Positions 41,330-51,310 are shown, numbered from the stretch's first letter. The stretch: 64,000 nucleotides of DNA from Pectobacterium araliae (GCF_037076465.1 NZ_AP028908.1:3596001-3660000); one strand, 5' to 3'. Made by a program: numbers and translations. The notes: generated from the letters alone by a model not told the origin.

Positions 41330-41884
41330 ATGCTCACCCTGACTTTTCTGGTCAAAACGCTGGTCGACCTCTATGTAATGGTTCTGCTACTGCGCATCTG
41401 GATGCAGTGGTCACGCAGCGATTTCTATAACCCGTTATCGCAGTTTGTCGTCAAAATCACCCAGCCGATTGTCGGGCCGCTGCGTCGTATTCTACCGTCG
41501 CTAGGACCGATTGATAGCGCCTCACTGCTGTTGGCCTTTATTCTTACGACGATCAAATACCCGTTGCTGCTATTGATTCAGGTGGGGGCGATTTCCCTCA
41601 GTCCAATGAACCTGCTGGTCGGGTTCATTTCGCTGATTAAATCTGCTGGCTATCTGGTCTTCTGGGTCATCATCATCCGTTCCATCATGAGCTGGGTCAG
41701 TCAGGGTCGCAGCCCAATCGAGTATCTGCTGCATCAGTTGACTGAACCGCTAATGGCACCGCTCCGCCGCGTTATTCCGGTTATGGGCGGCATTGATTTC
41801 TCTGCTATGGCCGTGATTCTGATTCTGTATATGCTCAACTATCTGGGCATGGACCTGTTCCCGGAGCTATGGTTCCTGCTGTGA
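41330..41884 (+). CDS. yggT: YggT family inner-membrane protein
   Basis: A 184-residue membrane protein with two YggT repeats, each of about two membrane segments with the [14 protein letters not shown] / [22 protein letters not shown] motif. The family is associated with osmotic-shock tolerance and septal organisation; the exact function is unknown. AAGGAAAAGACG lies upstream of the ATG. The stop overlaps the yggU GTG start (GTGA). Confidence 0.92.
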   Translation: MLTLTFLVKTLVDLYVMVLLLRIWMQWSRSDFYNPLSQFVVKITQPIVGPLRRILPSLGPIDSASLLLAFILTTIKYPLLLLIQVGAISLSPMNLLVGFISLIKSAGYLVFWVIIIRSIMSWVSQGRSPIEYLLHQLTEPLMAPLRRVIPVMGGIDFSAMAVILILYMLNYLGMDLFPELWFLL

Positions 41885-42171
41885 GTGCCATTACCCGCCA
41901 CGGCGATGCGCTGGTGATTCGGCTGTATATTCAGCCGAAAGCCAGCCGCGATCAGATCGTGGGTTTGCATGGCGACGAACTGAAAGTCGCCATCACCGCC
42001 CCGCCGGTGGATGGGCAGGCCAATGCTCATCTGACCAAATTTCTCGCCAAACAGTTTCGGGTCGCCAAGCGTCTGGTTGTGATTGAAAAAGGCGAACTCG
42101 GGCGGCATAAACAGATTAGAATTACCCATCCGCAGCACATCCCGGCTGACGTCGCGGACTTCATTGAATAA
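41881..42171 (+). CDS. yggU: YggU (DUF167) family protein
   Basis: A 96-residue cytosolic protein of the DUF167/UPF0235 family, very similar to E. coli YggU ([47 protein letters not shown]). Function unknown. The GTG at 41881 matches the E. coli N-terminus (SAITRHG) and overlaps the yggT stop by four bases; the open frame from 41869 is not the real start. Confidence 0.9.
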   Translation: MSAITRHGDALVIRLYIQPKASRDQIVGLHGDELKVAITAPPVDGQANAHLTKFLAKQFRVAKRLVVIEKGELGRHKQIRITHPQHIPADVADFIE

Positions 42172-42202
42172 ACACGATTAAATAAACACGCAGGACAAAA
42201 CG

Positions 42203-42796
42203 ATGCAAAAAGTGGTTTTGGCTACCGGAAACCCCGGTAAAGTGCGCGAGCTAGCCAGCTTGCTGGCCGATTTTGGTCTGGATATTGTGGCGCAAACCGA
42301 ACTCGGCGTGGATTCTGCCGAAGAAACCGGCCTGACCTTCATCGAAAACGCCATCTTGAAAGCACGTCATGCGGCGCACATTACCGGGTTACCGGCCATC
42401 GCCGATGATTCCGGGCTGGCTGTCGATGCGTTGAGCGGCGCGCCAGGCATTTATTCCGCACGCTATGCGGGCGTGGATGCCAGCGACCAGCAAAATCTGG
42501 ATAAGCTAATCCTGACACTAAAAGACGTACCAGACGAACAGCGCCGTGCCAGCTTCCATTGCGTGCTGGTGTATCTGCGCCACGCTGAAGACCCGACACC
42601 GATTGTCTGCCACGGTAGCTGGCAGGGTGTGCTGACACATGAAGCGGTGGGCAGCGGTGGCTTTGGCTATGACCCGATCTTCTTCGTGCCGGAGTTGGGT
42701 AAAACAGCAGCAGAATTAACGCGTGAAGAGAAGAATGCGCAGTCCCATCGTGGTCAGGCGCTGCGCCTGCTGCTGGATGCGCTACGCCATGCTTAA
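42203..42796 (+). CDS. rdgB: dITP/XTP pyrophosphatase RdgB
   Basis: House-cleaning nucleoside triphosphatase that removes dITP, ITP and XTP to keep deaminated purines out of DNA and RNA. The 197 residues (E. coli 197) carry [14 protein letters not shown] at the N-terminus, [40 protein letters not shown] and the base-specificity loop [15 protein letters not shown]. The stop overlaps the hemW start by eight bases. Confidence 0.97.
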   Translation: MQKVVLATGNPGKVRELASLLADFGLDIVAQTELGVDSAEETGLTFIENAILKARHAAHITGLPAIADDSGLAVDALSGAPGIYSARYAGVDASDQQNLDKLILTLKDVPDEQRRASFHCVLVYLRHAEDPTPIVCHGSWQGVLTHEAVGSGGFGYDPIFFVPELGKTAAELTREEKNAQSHRGQALRLLLDALRHA

Positions 42797-43928
42797 GCTT
42801 CCCCCGCTCAGCCTGTACATTCATATTCCGTGGTGCGTACAGAAATGTCCGTATTGCGATTTCAATTCCCATGCGCTGAAAGGCGACGTGCCACATCAGG
42901 AATATGTCGATCATCTGCTGGCGGATCTGGATGCCGATTTGCCGCTGGCGGGCGGTCGCGCATTGCACTCGATTTTTATCGGTGGTGGCACGCCTAGCCT
43001 ACTAAGCGCGGAAGCGATGCAGGCGCTGCTCGACGGCGTTCACGCGAGAATTCCGTTAACACCGGATGCCGAAATTACGATGGAAGCCAACCCCGGTACG
43101 GTCGAGGCTGACCGCTTCAGCGGCTATCAGCGCGCGGGCATTAACCGTATCTCCATCGGCGTGCAGAGTTTCGATCCACAAAAGCTGACGCGTCTCGGGC
43201 GTATTCACGGCCCGGACGAGGCAAAACGCGCGGCACAGTTGGCGACGAGTCTGAGATTGCGTAGTTTTAATCTGGATCTGATGCACGGCCTGCCGGATCA
43301 GTCTCTGGACGAAGCACTGGACGATCTGCGTCAGGCTATTGCGCTCAATCCGCCGCATTTATCGTGGTATCAGTTGACCATCGAACCCAATACGCTGTTT
43401 AGCTCGCGCCCGCCAACGCTGCCGGATGACGATGCACTGTGGGACATCTACGAGCAAGGCCACGCGTTACTGAGTACCGCTGGCTACCAGCAGTATGAAA
43501 CTTCTGCCTATGCCAAACCGGGCTACCAGTGCCAGCACAACCTGAACTACTGGCGTTTCGGTGATTATTTGGGGATTGGTTGTGGGGCGCACGGTAAACT
43601 GACTTTCAGTGACGGGCGTATTCTTCGCACGGTCAAAGTCCGCCATCCTCGCGGCTATATGCAGGGCACGTATCTGGATAAGCAGCACGATGTTGCCAAC
43701 GACGATCGGCCTTTTGAGTTTTTCATGAACCGCTTTCGCCTGCTGGAAGCCGCTCCACGTGAGGATTTCACCGCCTATACCGGTTTAGAAGAGCACAGCA
43801 TTCGCCCGATGTTGGATCAGGCACTGACGCAAGGCTACCTGACGGAAACGGCCACACACTGGCAAATCACCGAACACGGCAAACTGTTTCTGAACTCTCT
43901 GCTGGAGCTGTTTCTGGCGGAAGAATAA
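42789..43928 (+). CDS. hemW: HemW, radical SAM heme chaperone
   Basis: Radical S-adenosylmethionine protein of the coproporphyrinogen-III-oxidase-like family; E. coli HemW binds heme and is proposed to deliver it, and is not a true CPO. The 379 residues (E. coli 378) have the 4Fe-4S motif [10 protein letters not shown] (CxxxCxxC, about 14-22), [19 protein letters not shown] and [15 protein letters not shown]. The ATG at 42789 overlaps rdgB; the longer frame from 42723 is inside rdgB. A weak hairpin (GTGGGCA / TGCCCAC, 43940-43971) follows. Confidence 0.95.
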   Translation: MLKLPPLSLYIHIPWCVQKCPYCDFNSHALKGDVPHQEYVDHLLADLDADLPLAGGRALHSIFIGGGTPSLLSAEAMQALLDGVHARIPLTPDAEITMEANPGTVEADRFSGYQRAGINRISIGVQSFDPQKLTRLGRIHGPDEAKRAAQLATSLRLRSFNLDLMHGLPDQSLDEALDDLRQAIALNPPHLSWYQLTIEPNTLFSSRPPTLPDDDALWDIYEQGHALLSTAGYQQYETSAYAKPGYQCQHNLNYWRFGDYLGIGCGAHGKLTFSDGRILRTVKVRHPRGYMQGTYLDKQHDVANDDRPFEFFMNRFRLLEAAPREDFTAYTGLEEHSIRPMLDQALTQGYLTETATHWQITEHGKLFLNSLLELFLAEE

Positions 43929-44123
43929 TGATACGTCAGTGGGCACGTTTTCCCCAGTAGACCTGCCCACGGCTTCACACCCTTTTTATCCTTTTGCAAT
44001 GCTTACAGCGCTTATGTCGAGCCGTCTCCCTTTTCCACCAAACGCCGCTTGCCCGCAGCGCGGAAATCCTTTTTCCTTGTGCTGGACGACGATTGCATCT
44101 TTAAGTACGCTACTGGCTTCTGA

Positions 44124-44138
44124 TAAGAATAAATCTTA
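44124..44138. promoter_or_regulatory. Inverted repeat upstream of the ParD-like gene
   Basis: TAAGA, 5-base spacer, TCTTA, about 22 bases before the start codon, in the position expected for an operator bound by a ribbon-helix-helix antitoxin. Confidence 0.35.
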
Positions 44139-44159
44139 CATTTTAGAATCGGAGGCATG

Positions 44160-44420
44160 ATGGCCAGAACCATGACAATTGACCTTGGAGATGAACTTCG
44201 CCATTACGTGGAATCGCTGGTGGAATCAGGCGATTACCGCACACAAAGTGAAGTCATTCGGGAAGCACTGAGAATGTTACGAGAAAAACAGGCAGAGTCA
44301 GACCTACAAACGCTACGTCATTTACTCGCTGAAGGGATAAACAGCGGAGAGCCACAGGAGTGGGATAAAGATGAGTTCTTGCAAAAAATCAGAAGCAGAA
44401 CGCGAACTGCCACCCGATAA
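44160..44420 (+). CDS. ParD/CopG-family ribbon-helix-helix antitoxin
   Basis: An 86-residue antitoxin-like protein. The N-terminal ribbon-helix-helix (MARTMTIDLGDELRHYVESL, SGDYRTQSEVIREALRMLRE) is typical of type II ParD antitoxins; the C-terminal half would wrap the toxin. GGAGG at 44151-44155 gives better spacing to the ATG at 44160 than to the ATG at 44157. It overlaps the downstream ParE-like frame by 50 bases. The toxin appears broken, so this may be an orphan autorepressor. Confidence 0.85.
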   Translation: MARTMTIDLGDELRHYVESLVESGDYRTQSEVIREALRMLREKQAESDLQTLRHLLAEGINSGEPQEWDKDEFLQKIRSRTRTATR

Positions 44421-44622
44421 AATCAAGCTAACACCGCTGGCGCAACGCGATCTGGAAGCGATTTACCTCTACGGTTTACAGCATTTTAATGAAATTATGA
44501 GATTAGCCAGACTTGAACTGACCGTTTTGACGGACAGACAAAATACAATCAAATCTGACAGACTGCTTTGGGCAAGCAGCGGGCGTCAGCCCTTGCTCGT
44601 AATTTTGATGAAATATGACTGA
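44371..44622 (+). pseudogene. Degraded ParE-like toxin
   Basis: An 83-codon frame. Residues about 18-40 (KIKLTPLAQRDLEAIYLYGLQHF) match the N-terminus of RelE/ParE toxins. Everything after this lacks the ParE core and its conserved C-terminal strand motifs (the R..Y...Y.V..D...I..I.H.R pattern). I found no ParE continuation in the other forward frames nearby, so a deletion or recombination, not a simple frameshift, is likely. An alternative is an unusual functional variant, which I think less likely. Confidence 0.6.
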
Positions 44623-44646
44623 TCATGTGTGTGACTGGCGGCTATT

Positions 44647-45192
44647 TTATAAACAGTTATTGTCAGGTATTGGATATATCAACTCTATCTCTGGAGCATC
44701 AGTTAAATACCTACCTGACCGAGCCATCAAGTACCCAGAAATCTCTTCAGCACTGAGATCAACATGTAACATCTCAGGATTCTGGAACCAACGATCCGGC
44801 CAAAAAATAAGATCAGATGGATTACCATCAAAATTGCTCTCGAGTAATGAAAGAGCAAAATTTTGTTCAGATTCCTTGCCCTCGCAGTCACATATAAACT
44901 GGATTGTTTGAATCAATTCGTTCCAGGTAAAGTCTGGATAAAACTTCGCCAGATTAAAGGCCATCCTGGTAAATTCCCTTGCACTGGTCCAGGAGGAAAA
45001 ATCTCTGAAATTAGAAAATGTATAGGGGCGTACAACCTGGTTGTTCCATTCGACCATCATGGTTACTAACATGGGATCTTCTTGAGCAGAACCTTCATCA
45101 ATTTTAGAAAGTATCATTTCAGCATTTTTTGCAAGTTCATTAATTTTTTTACTACTGACTTTGGTTGGTTTCATTCTTTCCGGCAATGGCAT
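44647..45192 (-). CDS. Uncharacterised orphan protein, possible immunity-type gene
   Basis: A 181-residue soluble protein with no signal peptide or membrane segment, which I do not recognise. It is rich in aromatic residues and acidic overall (SSWTSAREFTRMAFNLAKF, YPDFTWNELIQTIQFICDC, WPDRWFQNPEMLHVDLS). Size, acidity and AT-rich DNA are like many orphan toxin-immunity proteins, but no toxin gene is adjacent. AAGGA upstream supports the ATG at 45192. It runs tail to tail with the ParE remnant and looks horizontally acquired compared with its GC-richer neighbours. Confidence 0.75.
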   Translation of the reverse strand: MPLPERMKPTKVSSKKINELAKNAEMILSKIDEGSAQEDPMLVTMMVEWNNQVVRPYTFSNFRDFSSWTSAREFTRMAFNLAKFYPDFTWNELIQTIQFICDCEGKESEQNFALSLLESNFDGNPSDLIFWPDRWFQNPEMLHVDLSAEEISGYLMARSGRYLTDAPEIELIYPIPDNNCL

Positions 45193-45462
45193 TGTTTTAA
45201 TCCTTGAGAAGTTAACTCATCAAACCAATTGATTTTAAACAATACTCCTTATGTAGATACGGTACTACCATAGCCTACTTCTGGCACAGAACCGCCCGTC
45301 AGCTCAAGTCTGAACTAATACACATGAGTCCAACATAATTTCAAACGATATCAGCCGGTTCAGGGTTCTAGAGGATTGAATTGTTACCTGCGGTTATGAC
45401 ACAGTAAAGCCCTATCAAGGTCTTTCTATCACGCTCTGTTTATCAACCACCTGCGGGTAACG

Positions 45463-45594
45463 ATGATGAAACGTATAACAACAATCGTAGTGGCATTGCT
45501 GGTCACAGCAACATTGAGCGGCTGTAACACCACACGCGGCTTTGGCCAGGACGTGCAAAAACTGGGCAGTAAAATCTCACACGCTGCGAGCTAA
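45463..45594 (+). CDS. ecnA: Entericidin-family small lipoprotein (EcnA-like)
   Basis: A 43-residue lipoprotein precursor: MMKRITTIVVALLVTATLSG followed by the lipobox Cys21 (LSGC) and CNTTRGFGQDVQKLGSKISHAAS. The mature part is nearly that of E. coli entericidin A (CNTARGFGEDIKHLGNSIS). Entericidins are small cell-envelope lipoproteins that in E. coli form an antidote/bacteriolytic pair, with EcnB induced in stationary phase. Only one copy is seen here. A strong terminator lies 15 bases after the stop. A second ATG directly follows the first, as in E. coli. Confidence 0.9.
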   Translation: MMKRITTIVVALLVTATLSGCNTTRGFGQDVQKLGSKISHAAS

Positions 45595-45609
45595 CCATCG
45601 CCAAATACC

Positions 45610-45646
45610 AAAAAACCGGCAAGACGCTATGCCGGTTTTTTCTTTA
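45610..45646. terminator. Bidirectional terminator between ecnA and elaA
   Basis: 11-bp stem AAAAAACCGGC / GCCGGTTTTTT with a 10-base loop (45610-45641) and U-tracts on both strands, between convergent genes. Confidence 0.9.
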
Positions 45647-45687
45647 CGCTGCAACCCCCGACTCCTTTCGCCGCCTCGCCATATCCC

Positions 45688-46143
45688 TCAGAACGCCGAC
45701 AGCATATCAATGTGTGGAATGCCGTCTTCGTCGTATACCTCGCCGGTCGCCACAAAACCAAACGCGCCGTAGAACGCTTGCAGATGCGCCTGCGCAGACA
45801 GGAAAAGATGCTTTTGCGGCCAGTGACGTGCGCAGGCAATCAGCGCGTGTTCCATCAGTTGATGCCCCAGATGTTGCCCACGCGCCAGAGGCGAGACAAT
45901 CACGCGCCCAACCGTCACCACATCATTGTTCGGATGCGGGGCAAGCAGCCGGGCATAGGCGGCCAGTTTACCATCACGGTACGCCGCAATATGGCGATTC
46001 CCTTCCACCAAATCGCGACCATCAATATCCAGATAAGGGCAAGTTTGCTCAACCACGAATACCTGACTGCGCAGTGCCAATATGTCGTGCAATGAATACA
46101 CATTAAGGTCTGCCACATCCCAGTCATGCCATATCAGACTCAT
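45688..46143 (-). CDS. elaA: ElaA, GNAT-family N-acetyltransferase
   Basis: A 151-residue acetyltransferase similar to E. coli ElaA (153). Features are the VFVVEQTCPYLDIDGRDL segment, acetyl-CoA-binding motif A VGRVIVSPLARGQHLGHQLM (about 78-97) and LSAQAHLQAFYGAFGFVATGEVYDEDGIPHI. The natural acceptor is not known. Confidence 0.93.
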   Translation of the reverse strand: MSLIWHDWDVADLNVYSLHDILALRSQVFVVEQTCPYLDIDGRDLVEGNRHIAAYRDGKLAAYARLLAPHPNNDVVTVGRVIVSPLARGQHLGHQLMEHALIACARHWPQKHLFLSAQAHLQAFYGAFGFVATGEVYDEDGIPHIDMLSAF

Positions 46144-46160
46144 TGCTACTTCCTATTCGT

Positions 46161-47390
46161 TTATTCTTTACCCGCGCCACCGGAACGAGAACGGCGCTGA
46201 GTCACAATTAACCATGTACACAGCAGCGCAATCGCCAACGCAAACAGCACGCCAAAACCGATCCCGATCGCGATGACCGAGACACCCAGTTTCACCACCA
46301 GAGAATAGATCCCCAGCATTAGCAACATAGCGCCGTTTTCACCCAGATTCTGTACAGCGATCGCATTCCCCGCGCCGACACTGGCTTTCCCACGTTCCTG
46401 CAACAGCGCATTGAGCGGGACAATAAAGAACCCGCCGAGCGCCCCCAGCAGAATCAGCAAGGAATAAGCGCTAATAAGGTTATGCTGAAGCGTGAAAATC
46501 ACCACCACCACGCCGATCAAGAACCCCGCAGGCAGGCAGCGCCGTACGTTATCAAGCGTAACCAGTCTGGCAGCCCCCCCCGCCCCCAACACAATCCCAA
46601 CGGCGACCATCGCATTAAGCAGCGTCGGCGTCGCGTTATCGGTAATACCGAGCGCATGTGGCACCCACAGTACCAACAGAAAGCGCAGCGTCACACCCGC
46701 TCCCCAGAACATGCTGGTGCCGATCAACGAAAGCCGGGCATCACCATCACGCCACAGCACCCGACAGGCGGAAAAGAAGCTGCCCGCCATCTGTACCGGA
46801 TGCCACGGCTGCCCTGGACGTGCAGCATTGAGATGTGGGATCAGCATATTCGCCCCCAACGCCACACCATAAGCCACCGCACAAACCGACAGTGCACCGT
46901 AAATGTTCCAGTCTGCCAGCACGCCCCCCGCCACAGACCCTGTCAGGATCGCCGCAATGGTCGAGGCTTCCATCAAGCCGTTGGCTTTTACCAACTGATC
47001 GCCGCGAGTGATCTCACCCAAAATGCCGTATTTCGCGGGGGAATACGCCGCTGCACCAATGCCCACCAGCGTGTACCCCAGAAACGGATTACCGCCCACG
47101 CAAATGAGCAGCGCGCCCGCCAGTTTCAGGGTGTTGGCGAACATCATCACCCGCCCTTTGGCAAAGCTATCCGCAATTTGCCCGACAAACGGTGCTAAAA
47201 CGATATACGCCGCCACAAAACCCATCTGCAAAAACGGCTGGCTCCAGTCGGGATACACCAGCTGTTTGATCAGTGCTAACGTGGCAAACAGCAACGCGTT
47301 ATCACCAAACGCGGAGAAGAACTGCGCGATAATCACCGCGCTCATACTGCGCGACAGCAAAGGTGTTGTGGGTTCAGTCTGTTGACTCAT
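46161..47390 (-). CDS. lplT: Lysophospholipid transporter LplT
   Basis: Major-facilitator transporter that flips lysophospholipids (mainly lysophosphatidylethanolamine) into the cytosol for re-acylation by Aas. It is 409 residues with about 12 membrane segments (for example [46 protein letters not shown]), compared with 397 in E. coli. It overlaps the aas stop by four bases, so the pair is coupled. Confidence 0.96.
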   Translation of the reverse strand: MSQQTEPTTPLLSRSMSAVIIAQFFSAFGDNALLFATLALIKQLVYPDWSQPFLQMGFVAAYIVLAPFVGQIADSFAKGRVMMFANTLKLAGALLICVGGNPFLGYTLVGIGAAAYSPAKYGILGEITRGDQLVKANGLMEASTIAAILTGSVAGGVLADWNIYGALSVCAVAYGVALGANMLIPHLNAARPGQPWHPVQMAGSFFSACRVLWRDGDARLSLIGTSMFWGAGVTLRFLLVLWVPHALGITDNATPTLLNAMVAVGIVLGAGGAARLVTLDNVRRCLPAGFLIGVVVVIFTLQHNLISAYSLLILLGALGGFFIVPLNALLQERGKASVGAGNAIAVQNLGENGAMLLMLGIYSLVVKLGVSVIAIGIGFGVLFALAIALLCTWLIVTQRRSRSGGAGKE

Positions 47391-49573
47391 GCACTAGGCT
47401 CCAACGCTTGAGTAAGGTTTTTTTCAGCGCTCGATGCTTCAGCCATGTGGCGCAGCGTAACGAAATCAGGCTTACCGCTACCGAGTAACGGTAACGCTTC
47501 CACATAGCGAATATCGCGCGGTACGGCCAGTTCTGGCACGCCGCTGCTGCGGGCTTGAGCAAGCAACACATCGCGGGTTATCTGGCTGTCCGTGGTAAAC
47601 AACACCAGCGCCTCACCTTTGCTGCTATCGCTTTTCGCACTCGCGGCATGCTGCGCCTCCGGCGACACCTTCACCGCCAGCTGTTCCACGCTTTCGAGCG
47701 AGACCATCTCTCCCGCCAGCTTGGCAAACCGCTTCACGCGGCCGATGATGGTGCAGAACCCTCTTTCATCCAGTTCCACAATATCACCCGTGTCATACCA
47801 GCCCGGTTGCCATTCGCCTTCTGCATTTTCTGCCGCAGGCGCTTCGAGCACGCCGGGGTTTTCCACCCGCAGATAGCCTTTCATGATATTCGGCCCACGC
47901 AGTTGCAGACGGCCACCGCGCGTAATGCCCGGCACCGTAATCAAACGCGATTCAATTTCCGGTAACAGCAGGCCGACGGAATGGATTTTAGTCGCCATCG
48001 GCACGTTGATTGCCACCACTGGCGCGCATTCGGTCACGCCATACCCTTCCAAAATGCGGATACCAAATTTATCCTGCCAAACCTGACGCGTGGTTTCAGA
48101 CAGCTTTTCTGCCCCAGCAACCACATAACGCAGACGAGCAAAATCATACGGATGGGCAAAACGGGCATAGTTGCCTAAAAACGTAGACGTACCAAACAAC
48201 ACGGTACAGTTCTGGTCGTAAACCAGTTCCGGTACAATGCGATAGTGCAGCGGGCTGGGGTAAAGAAACACGCGAGCGCCCGTCATCAACGGTGTTAACA
48301 GCCCAACTGTCAGGCCAAACGCATGGAACAGCGGCAGCGCGGACATAAAGCGGTCGCGCGGCGTGAAATCCGCAACGGTGCGAATCTGCTCGACGTTGGC
48401 CAGCAGGCTGTCGTGGGAATGCACCACGCCTTTCGGATTCCCCTCGGAACCCGAGGTAAACAGCACGATAGCCGCATCATCCGGTTTCTGTGGCAGCATC
48501 GCGCGGGCAGGAAACAGCAGATGAAACACAATCCACAGCTTATCGGTCAGCGTCACGGTGTCTTTCAAATCTTCCAGATAGACCCAGTTGGCTTCACTGA
48601 CCTGCTTCGGCAGGTCCGTCAACTTGCCTTTTTCAAGAAACTGGCGAGACGTGACGATCGTTTTGATCCCCACCGCTTTCATCGCACTTTGTAACCCTTT
48701 CGCGCCCGCCGTGTAATTCAGCATGGCGGGAATGCGGTTACGCAGCGATGCGCCCAAAATGGAGGCAGCAGTAATGGTCGCATTCGGCAACAGCATACCG
48801 ACATGCTCATCGGCACGGGTGAAGCGTTGTAAAATACGCGACACACCCAGCGATTTTTTCAATAAGCCCTGATAGCTGTCTTCATTGAATGAGATATCGG
48901 CAATGCTGGCAGTATTCCGCCCGTAGCGGGTTCTCGCCGCCAGAAAGGCCTGATACAGCGTATGCTGTGGGCGCGTTTCCATTCGCGCCTTCATCATAAT
49001 CTGGTGTAAACGTTCACCAGCCAGCGCACGACGTGCCCTGGCGCTGCTGGCTTCCGGCATCGGCAATGTAGTCGGAGGCAAATAGGTGATCGTAATCTGT
49101 GGGAGACAGCGGCGTTTAAATACGCCCGCAAGACGACCAAACGGCGTGAACTCTGCCCCATCAATGCGTACAGGAATAATCGTTGCCCCGGATTTCGCTG
49201 CGACAAACGCCGCGCCGCTGTAAATCTTCATCAGCGATCCCGTTACGCTAATACGTCCCTCTGGGAAAACTACGACAGGCTGACCGCGTTCGATCACCTT
49301 AATCAGTCCCTTGATCGCCAGAGGTTTGGTAGGATCTAACGGCACAAAATCGATATAAGGCTTGAGCCAGCGCATAAACCAACGATCGGAAATGGAGGAA
49401 TACACGGCAAAAACGGGTTTTATCGGTAAGAATAACGCCAGCAGAATGCCATCAAGAAAAGAGACGTGATTAGGGGTGATGAGCAATTTGGATTGCTGAA
49501 ATTGGCTGCTGTCGCCCTCAATCCGGATGCGGTACAGATGCTGGAACACCCAACGTAACAGGGTATGGATCAT
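47387..49573 (-). CDS. aas: Bifunctional acyl-[ACP] synthetase / 2-acylglycerophosphoethanolamine acyltransferase Aas
   Basis: Inner-membrane enzyme that re-acylates lysophosphatidylethanolamine, working with LplT. It is 728 residues (E. coli 719). An N-terminal PlsC-type acyltransferase domain has [14 protein letters not shown] (HxxxxD, about 34-47) and [16 protein letters not shown]. An AMP-binding domain follows with the P-loop [20 protein letters not shown] near 385 and [36 protein letters not shown] precedes the ATG at 49573; the open frame to 49639 adds a non-homologous 22 residues. Confidence 0.96.
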   Translation of the reverse strand: MIHTLLRWVFQHLYRIRIEGDSSQFQQSKLLITPNHVSFLDGILLALFLPIKPVFAVYSSISDRWFMRWLKPYIDFVPLDPTKPLAIKGLIKVIERGQPVVVFPEGRISVTGSLMKIYSGAAFVAAKSGATIIPVRIDGAEFTPFGRLAGVFKRRCLPQITITYLPPTTLPMPEASSARARRALAGERLHQIMMKARMETRPQHTLYQAFLAARTRYGRNTASIADISFNEDSYQGLLKKSLGVSRILQRFTRADEHVGMLLPNATITAASILGASLRNRIPAMLNYTAGAKGLQSAMKAVGIKTIVTSRQFLEKGKLTDLPKQVSEANWVYLEDLKDTVTLTDKLWIVFHLLFPARAMLPQKPDDAAIVLFTSGSEGNPKGVVHSHDSLLANVEQIRTVADFTPRDRFMSALPLFHAFGLTVGLLTPLMTGARVFLYPSPLHYRIVPELVYDQNCTVLFGTSTFLGNYARFAHPYDFARLRYVVAGAEKLSETTRQVWQDKFGIRILEGYGVTECAPVVAINVPMATKIHSVGLLLPEIESRLITVPGITRGGRLQLRGPNIMKGYLRVENPGVLEAPAAENAEGEWQPGWYDTGDIVELDERGFCTIIGRVKRFAKLAGEMVSLESVEQLAVKVSPEAQHAASAKSDSSKGEALVLFTTDSQITRDVLLAQARSSGVPELAVPRDIRYVEALPLLGSGKPDFVTLRHMAEASSAEKNLTQALEPSA

Positions 49574-49977
49574 GCCTTCTCCCAATAGACAGATAAACGG
49601 ATAGCTTGCTGAAGCGTAAACCACCAAGCGATACGTCAAAATACTACATACTCACTATACTTCAAGCGACGGATATACGGCTTAACGCGAAGATTGCCGT
49701 CGGCACATCATTCACTTGGCATTAATCGCGCTGGAGATAACGAAAGTGGGGAGTTCAGGCAAAAAAAACCTACGCATCCGCGTAGGTTGGTGTAATCAAA
49801 TGATTTCAATGTACAGAGTACATTGATATATCACCAATCAATACCTCTGGGACTTGATACTCTAAGGATCGCCACTTATCTTCACCAGCGATGAATCGAA
49901 AGAGTTATTCTATAAGTGCAACCAACTGTAAAATTCTAGCGAATCATGTAAGACAACCGCTCCCTTTGCGCCTTTTT
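49574..49977. other. Intergenic region aas / GNAT gene containing omr
   Basis: About 400 bases holding the aas promoter on the left, the Omr small RNA at 49761-49851, and its presumed promoter region just right of 49852. No second Omr copy is seen. Confidence 0.7.
49761..49851 (-). ncRNA. omrA: OmrA/OmrB-family Hfq-dependent small RNA
   Basis: On the minus strand a segment of about 91 nt begins CCCAGAGGTATTGATTGGTG (the first 20 bases, identical to the start of E. coli OmrA as I recall it). It contains ACACCAACCTACGCGGAT and ends in a terminator with the 9-bp stem AACCTACGC / GCGTAGGTT followed by TTTTTTT. The middle is diverged. It sits next to aas as in E. coli, where omrA and omrB lie between aas and galR and are activated by EnvZ-OmpR to repress outer-membrane, curli and flagellar mRNAs through the conserved 5' end. 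Only one copy is present. A -10-like TAGAGT lies about 8 bases upstream of the inferred 5' end at 49851. Confidence 0.9.
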
Positions 49978-50451
49978 CTAGCTAGATAACGACTGGTGAT
50001 ACAGCCGCACGGCTTTGTCTGGGTAATCCAGTCCCTCGCCGATGTAACACCAGCCGTGCTTTTCGTAATAGCCGCTAAACGTGGCGTACAGGTAAAGGTC
50101 ATCAAAACCTGCGCGGCGGCAGAAATCCAGTACGTGCCGTTGCAGCGCCACGCCCAGCCCTCTATCGCGATAATTTTCGTCCACATACAGCGACGCCAGC
50201 CAGGGCGTCAGATCCTGTCGGCTGATTAAATCGCAGCGCCAGAGCCCTACCGTCCCGACTAAACGCTCGTCCTCCAGCGCGATAAACGTCAGCGGCAGCG
50301 CCGCAGGGTTCAGGCTATTGCGCACCACGCTAGCAAAGAATTCACGGCTATTCTGGCTACCGAATGCCTGCCAGATCCAGTCGATCACCTGCTCCTGATG
50401 CTGGGGGTAATCCGCCAGATAAACAATGCTTACCCTAGATATGCCCACCAT
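49978..50451 (-). CDS. GNAT-family N-acetyltransferase
   Basis: A 157-residue acetyltransferase. Motif A is LASLYVDENYRDRGLGVALQ (about 85-104), followed by RAGFDDLYLYATFSGYYEKHGW, typical of GNAT domains. The acceptor substrate is unknown. It is two bases downstream of the UxuR-like regulator gene, so probably co-transcribed with it. Confidence 0.85.
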   Translation of the reverse strand: MVGISRVSIVYLADYPQHQEQVIDWIWQAFGSQNSREFFASVVRNSLNPAALPLTFIALEDERLVGTVGLWRCDLISRQDLTPWLASLYVDENYRDRGLGVALQRHVLDFCRRAGFDDLYLYATFSGYYEKHGWCYIGEGLDYPDKAVRLYHQSLSS

Positions 50452-50453
50452 GA

Positions 50454-51221
50454 CTACACCAGCTTCCCCTGAAAAATGGGCACAGAATCAAATAAATAGC
50501 CGTCAAACTCCGGCGCATCGGCGTCGGAGATTTCCATCAGCGTATTTTTGACATTTTCGAGGTGCTGCCACATTGCCTGATAAGAACCAGAGACATCACG
50601 ACGCCGCAGTGCCGCCAGAATAGCCTGATGATCCGCTAGCCATTTCAGGCGATAGCCCTGCGTGCCAACGTGGGTGTAAAGCTGCTGCCAGAGCGCATTA
50701 TCGTCACGGCACGCCCAGATATTACTGACCGTTTCCAGCAGCATCTGGTTTTGCGTCGCCCCCGCAATTTGCAGATGAAACAAGCGATCGAAATCGCCAC
50801 GGTAATCTTTTCCGGCGATTGCGGCCTGCTCTTGCTCTAGCGTTTTACGCAGGTTTTCGATATCCGCCCGCGTTGCCATACGCGCTGCAAACGCCGCGAT
50901 GTTGCTTTCCAGCAGTTGGCGAGCCTGTAGCATTTCAAACGCGCCGATATGATTCTTGGCGCTGTCTGCCGCGTCATCGTCATCGGGAATACGCAGAACA
51001 TAAACCCCAGACCCTTGGCGAATATCGACCGTGCCTTCCAGCTCAAGCATCAGCAGCGCTTCGCGCACTATCGTCCGACTAACGCCATAGGTTTCCGCAA
51101 TATTTCGTTCAGGAGGAAGGCGCGATCCAACGGGGTAATCCCCTGATTGAATCTTCTGGCGCAAATCACAGCCGATTTCCTGATATTGCTTCTTCTCTTG
51201 CAGAACCACATCCTTCGCCAC
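50454..51221 (-). CDS. GntR-family (FadR subfamily) regulator, UxuR/ExuR-like
   Basis: A 255-residue transcription factor. The winged helix at about 12-80 includes YQEIGCDLRQKIQSGDYPVG, LPPERNIAETYGVSRTIVREALLMLE and a basic wing. The FCD effector domain follows (FEMLQARQLLESNIAAFAA, FHLQIAGATQNQMLL, AMWQHLENVKNTL). The C-terminus DGYLFDSVPI is like UxuR. It most likely responds to a hexuronate or related sugar acid, but the neighbours are a beta-glucoside PTS, so it could be a local regulator that has changed ligand. No symbol is given. Confidence 0.85.
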   Translation of the reverse strand: MAKDVVLQEKKQYQEIGCDLRQKIQSGDYPVGSRLPPERNIAETYGVSRTIVREALLMLELEGTVDIRQGSGVYVLRIPDDDDAADSAKNHIGAFEMLQARQLLESNIAAFAARMATRADIENLRKTLEQEQAAIAGKDYRGDFDRLFHLQIAGATQNQMLLETVSNIWACRDDNALWQQLYTHVGTQGYRLKWLADHQAILAALRRRDVSGSYQAMWQHLENVKNTLMEISDADAPEFDGYLFDSVPIFQGKLV

Positions 51222-51310
51222 ACTTTCACCCTACATGCACTGTCGCCCTAAATGCGGCTCTGATGTCCGCACTGATTTATCCTCACGCGTACTGACGTCG
51301 CGGTGGGGCG

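Noticed and set aside
43939..44160. 73-codon frame between hemW and the ParD-like gene
   Set aside because: Composition is unlike a protein (Pro/Ser/Leu-rich with no recognisable pattern), there is no ribosome binding site, and it overlaps the antitoxin promoter and start.
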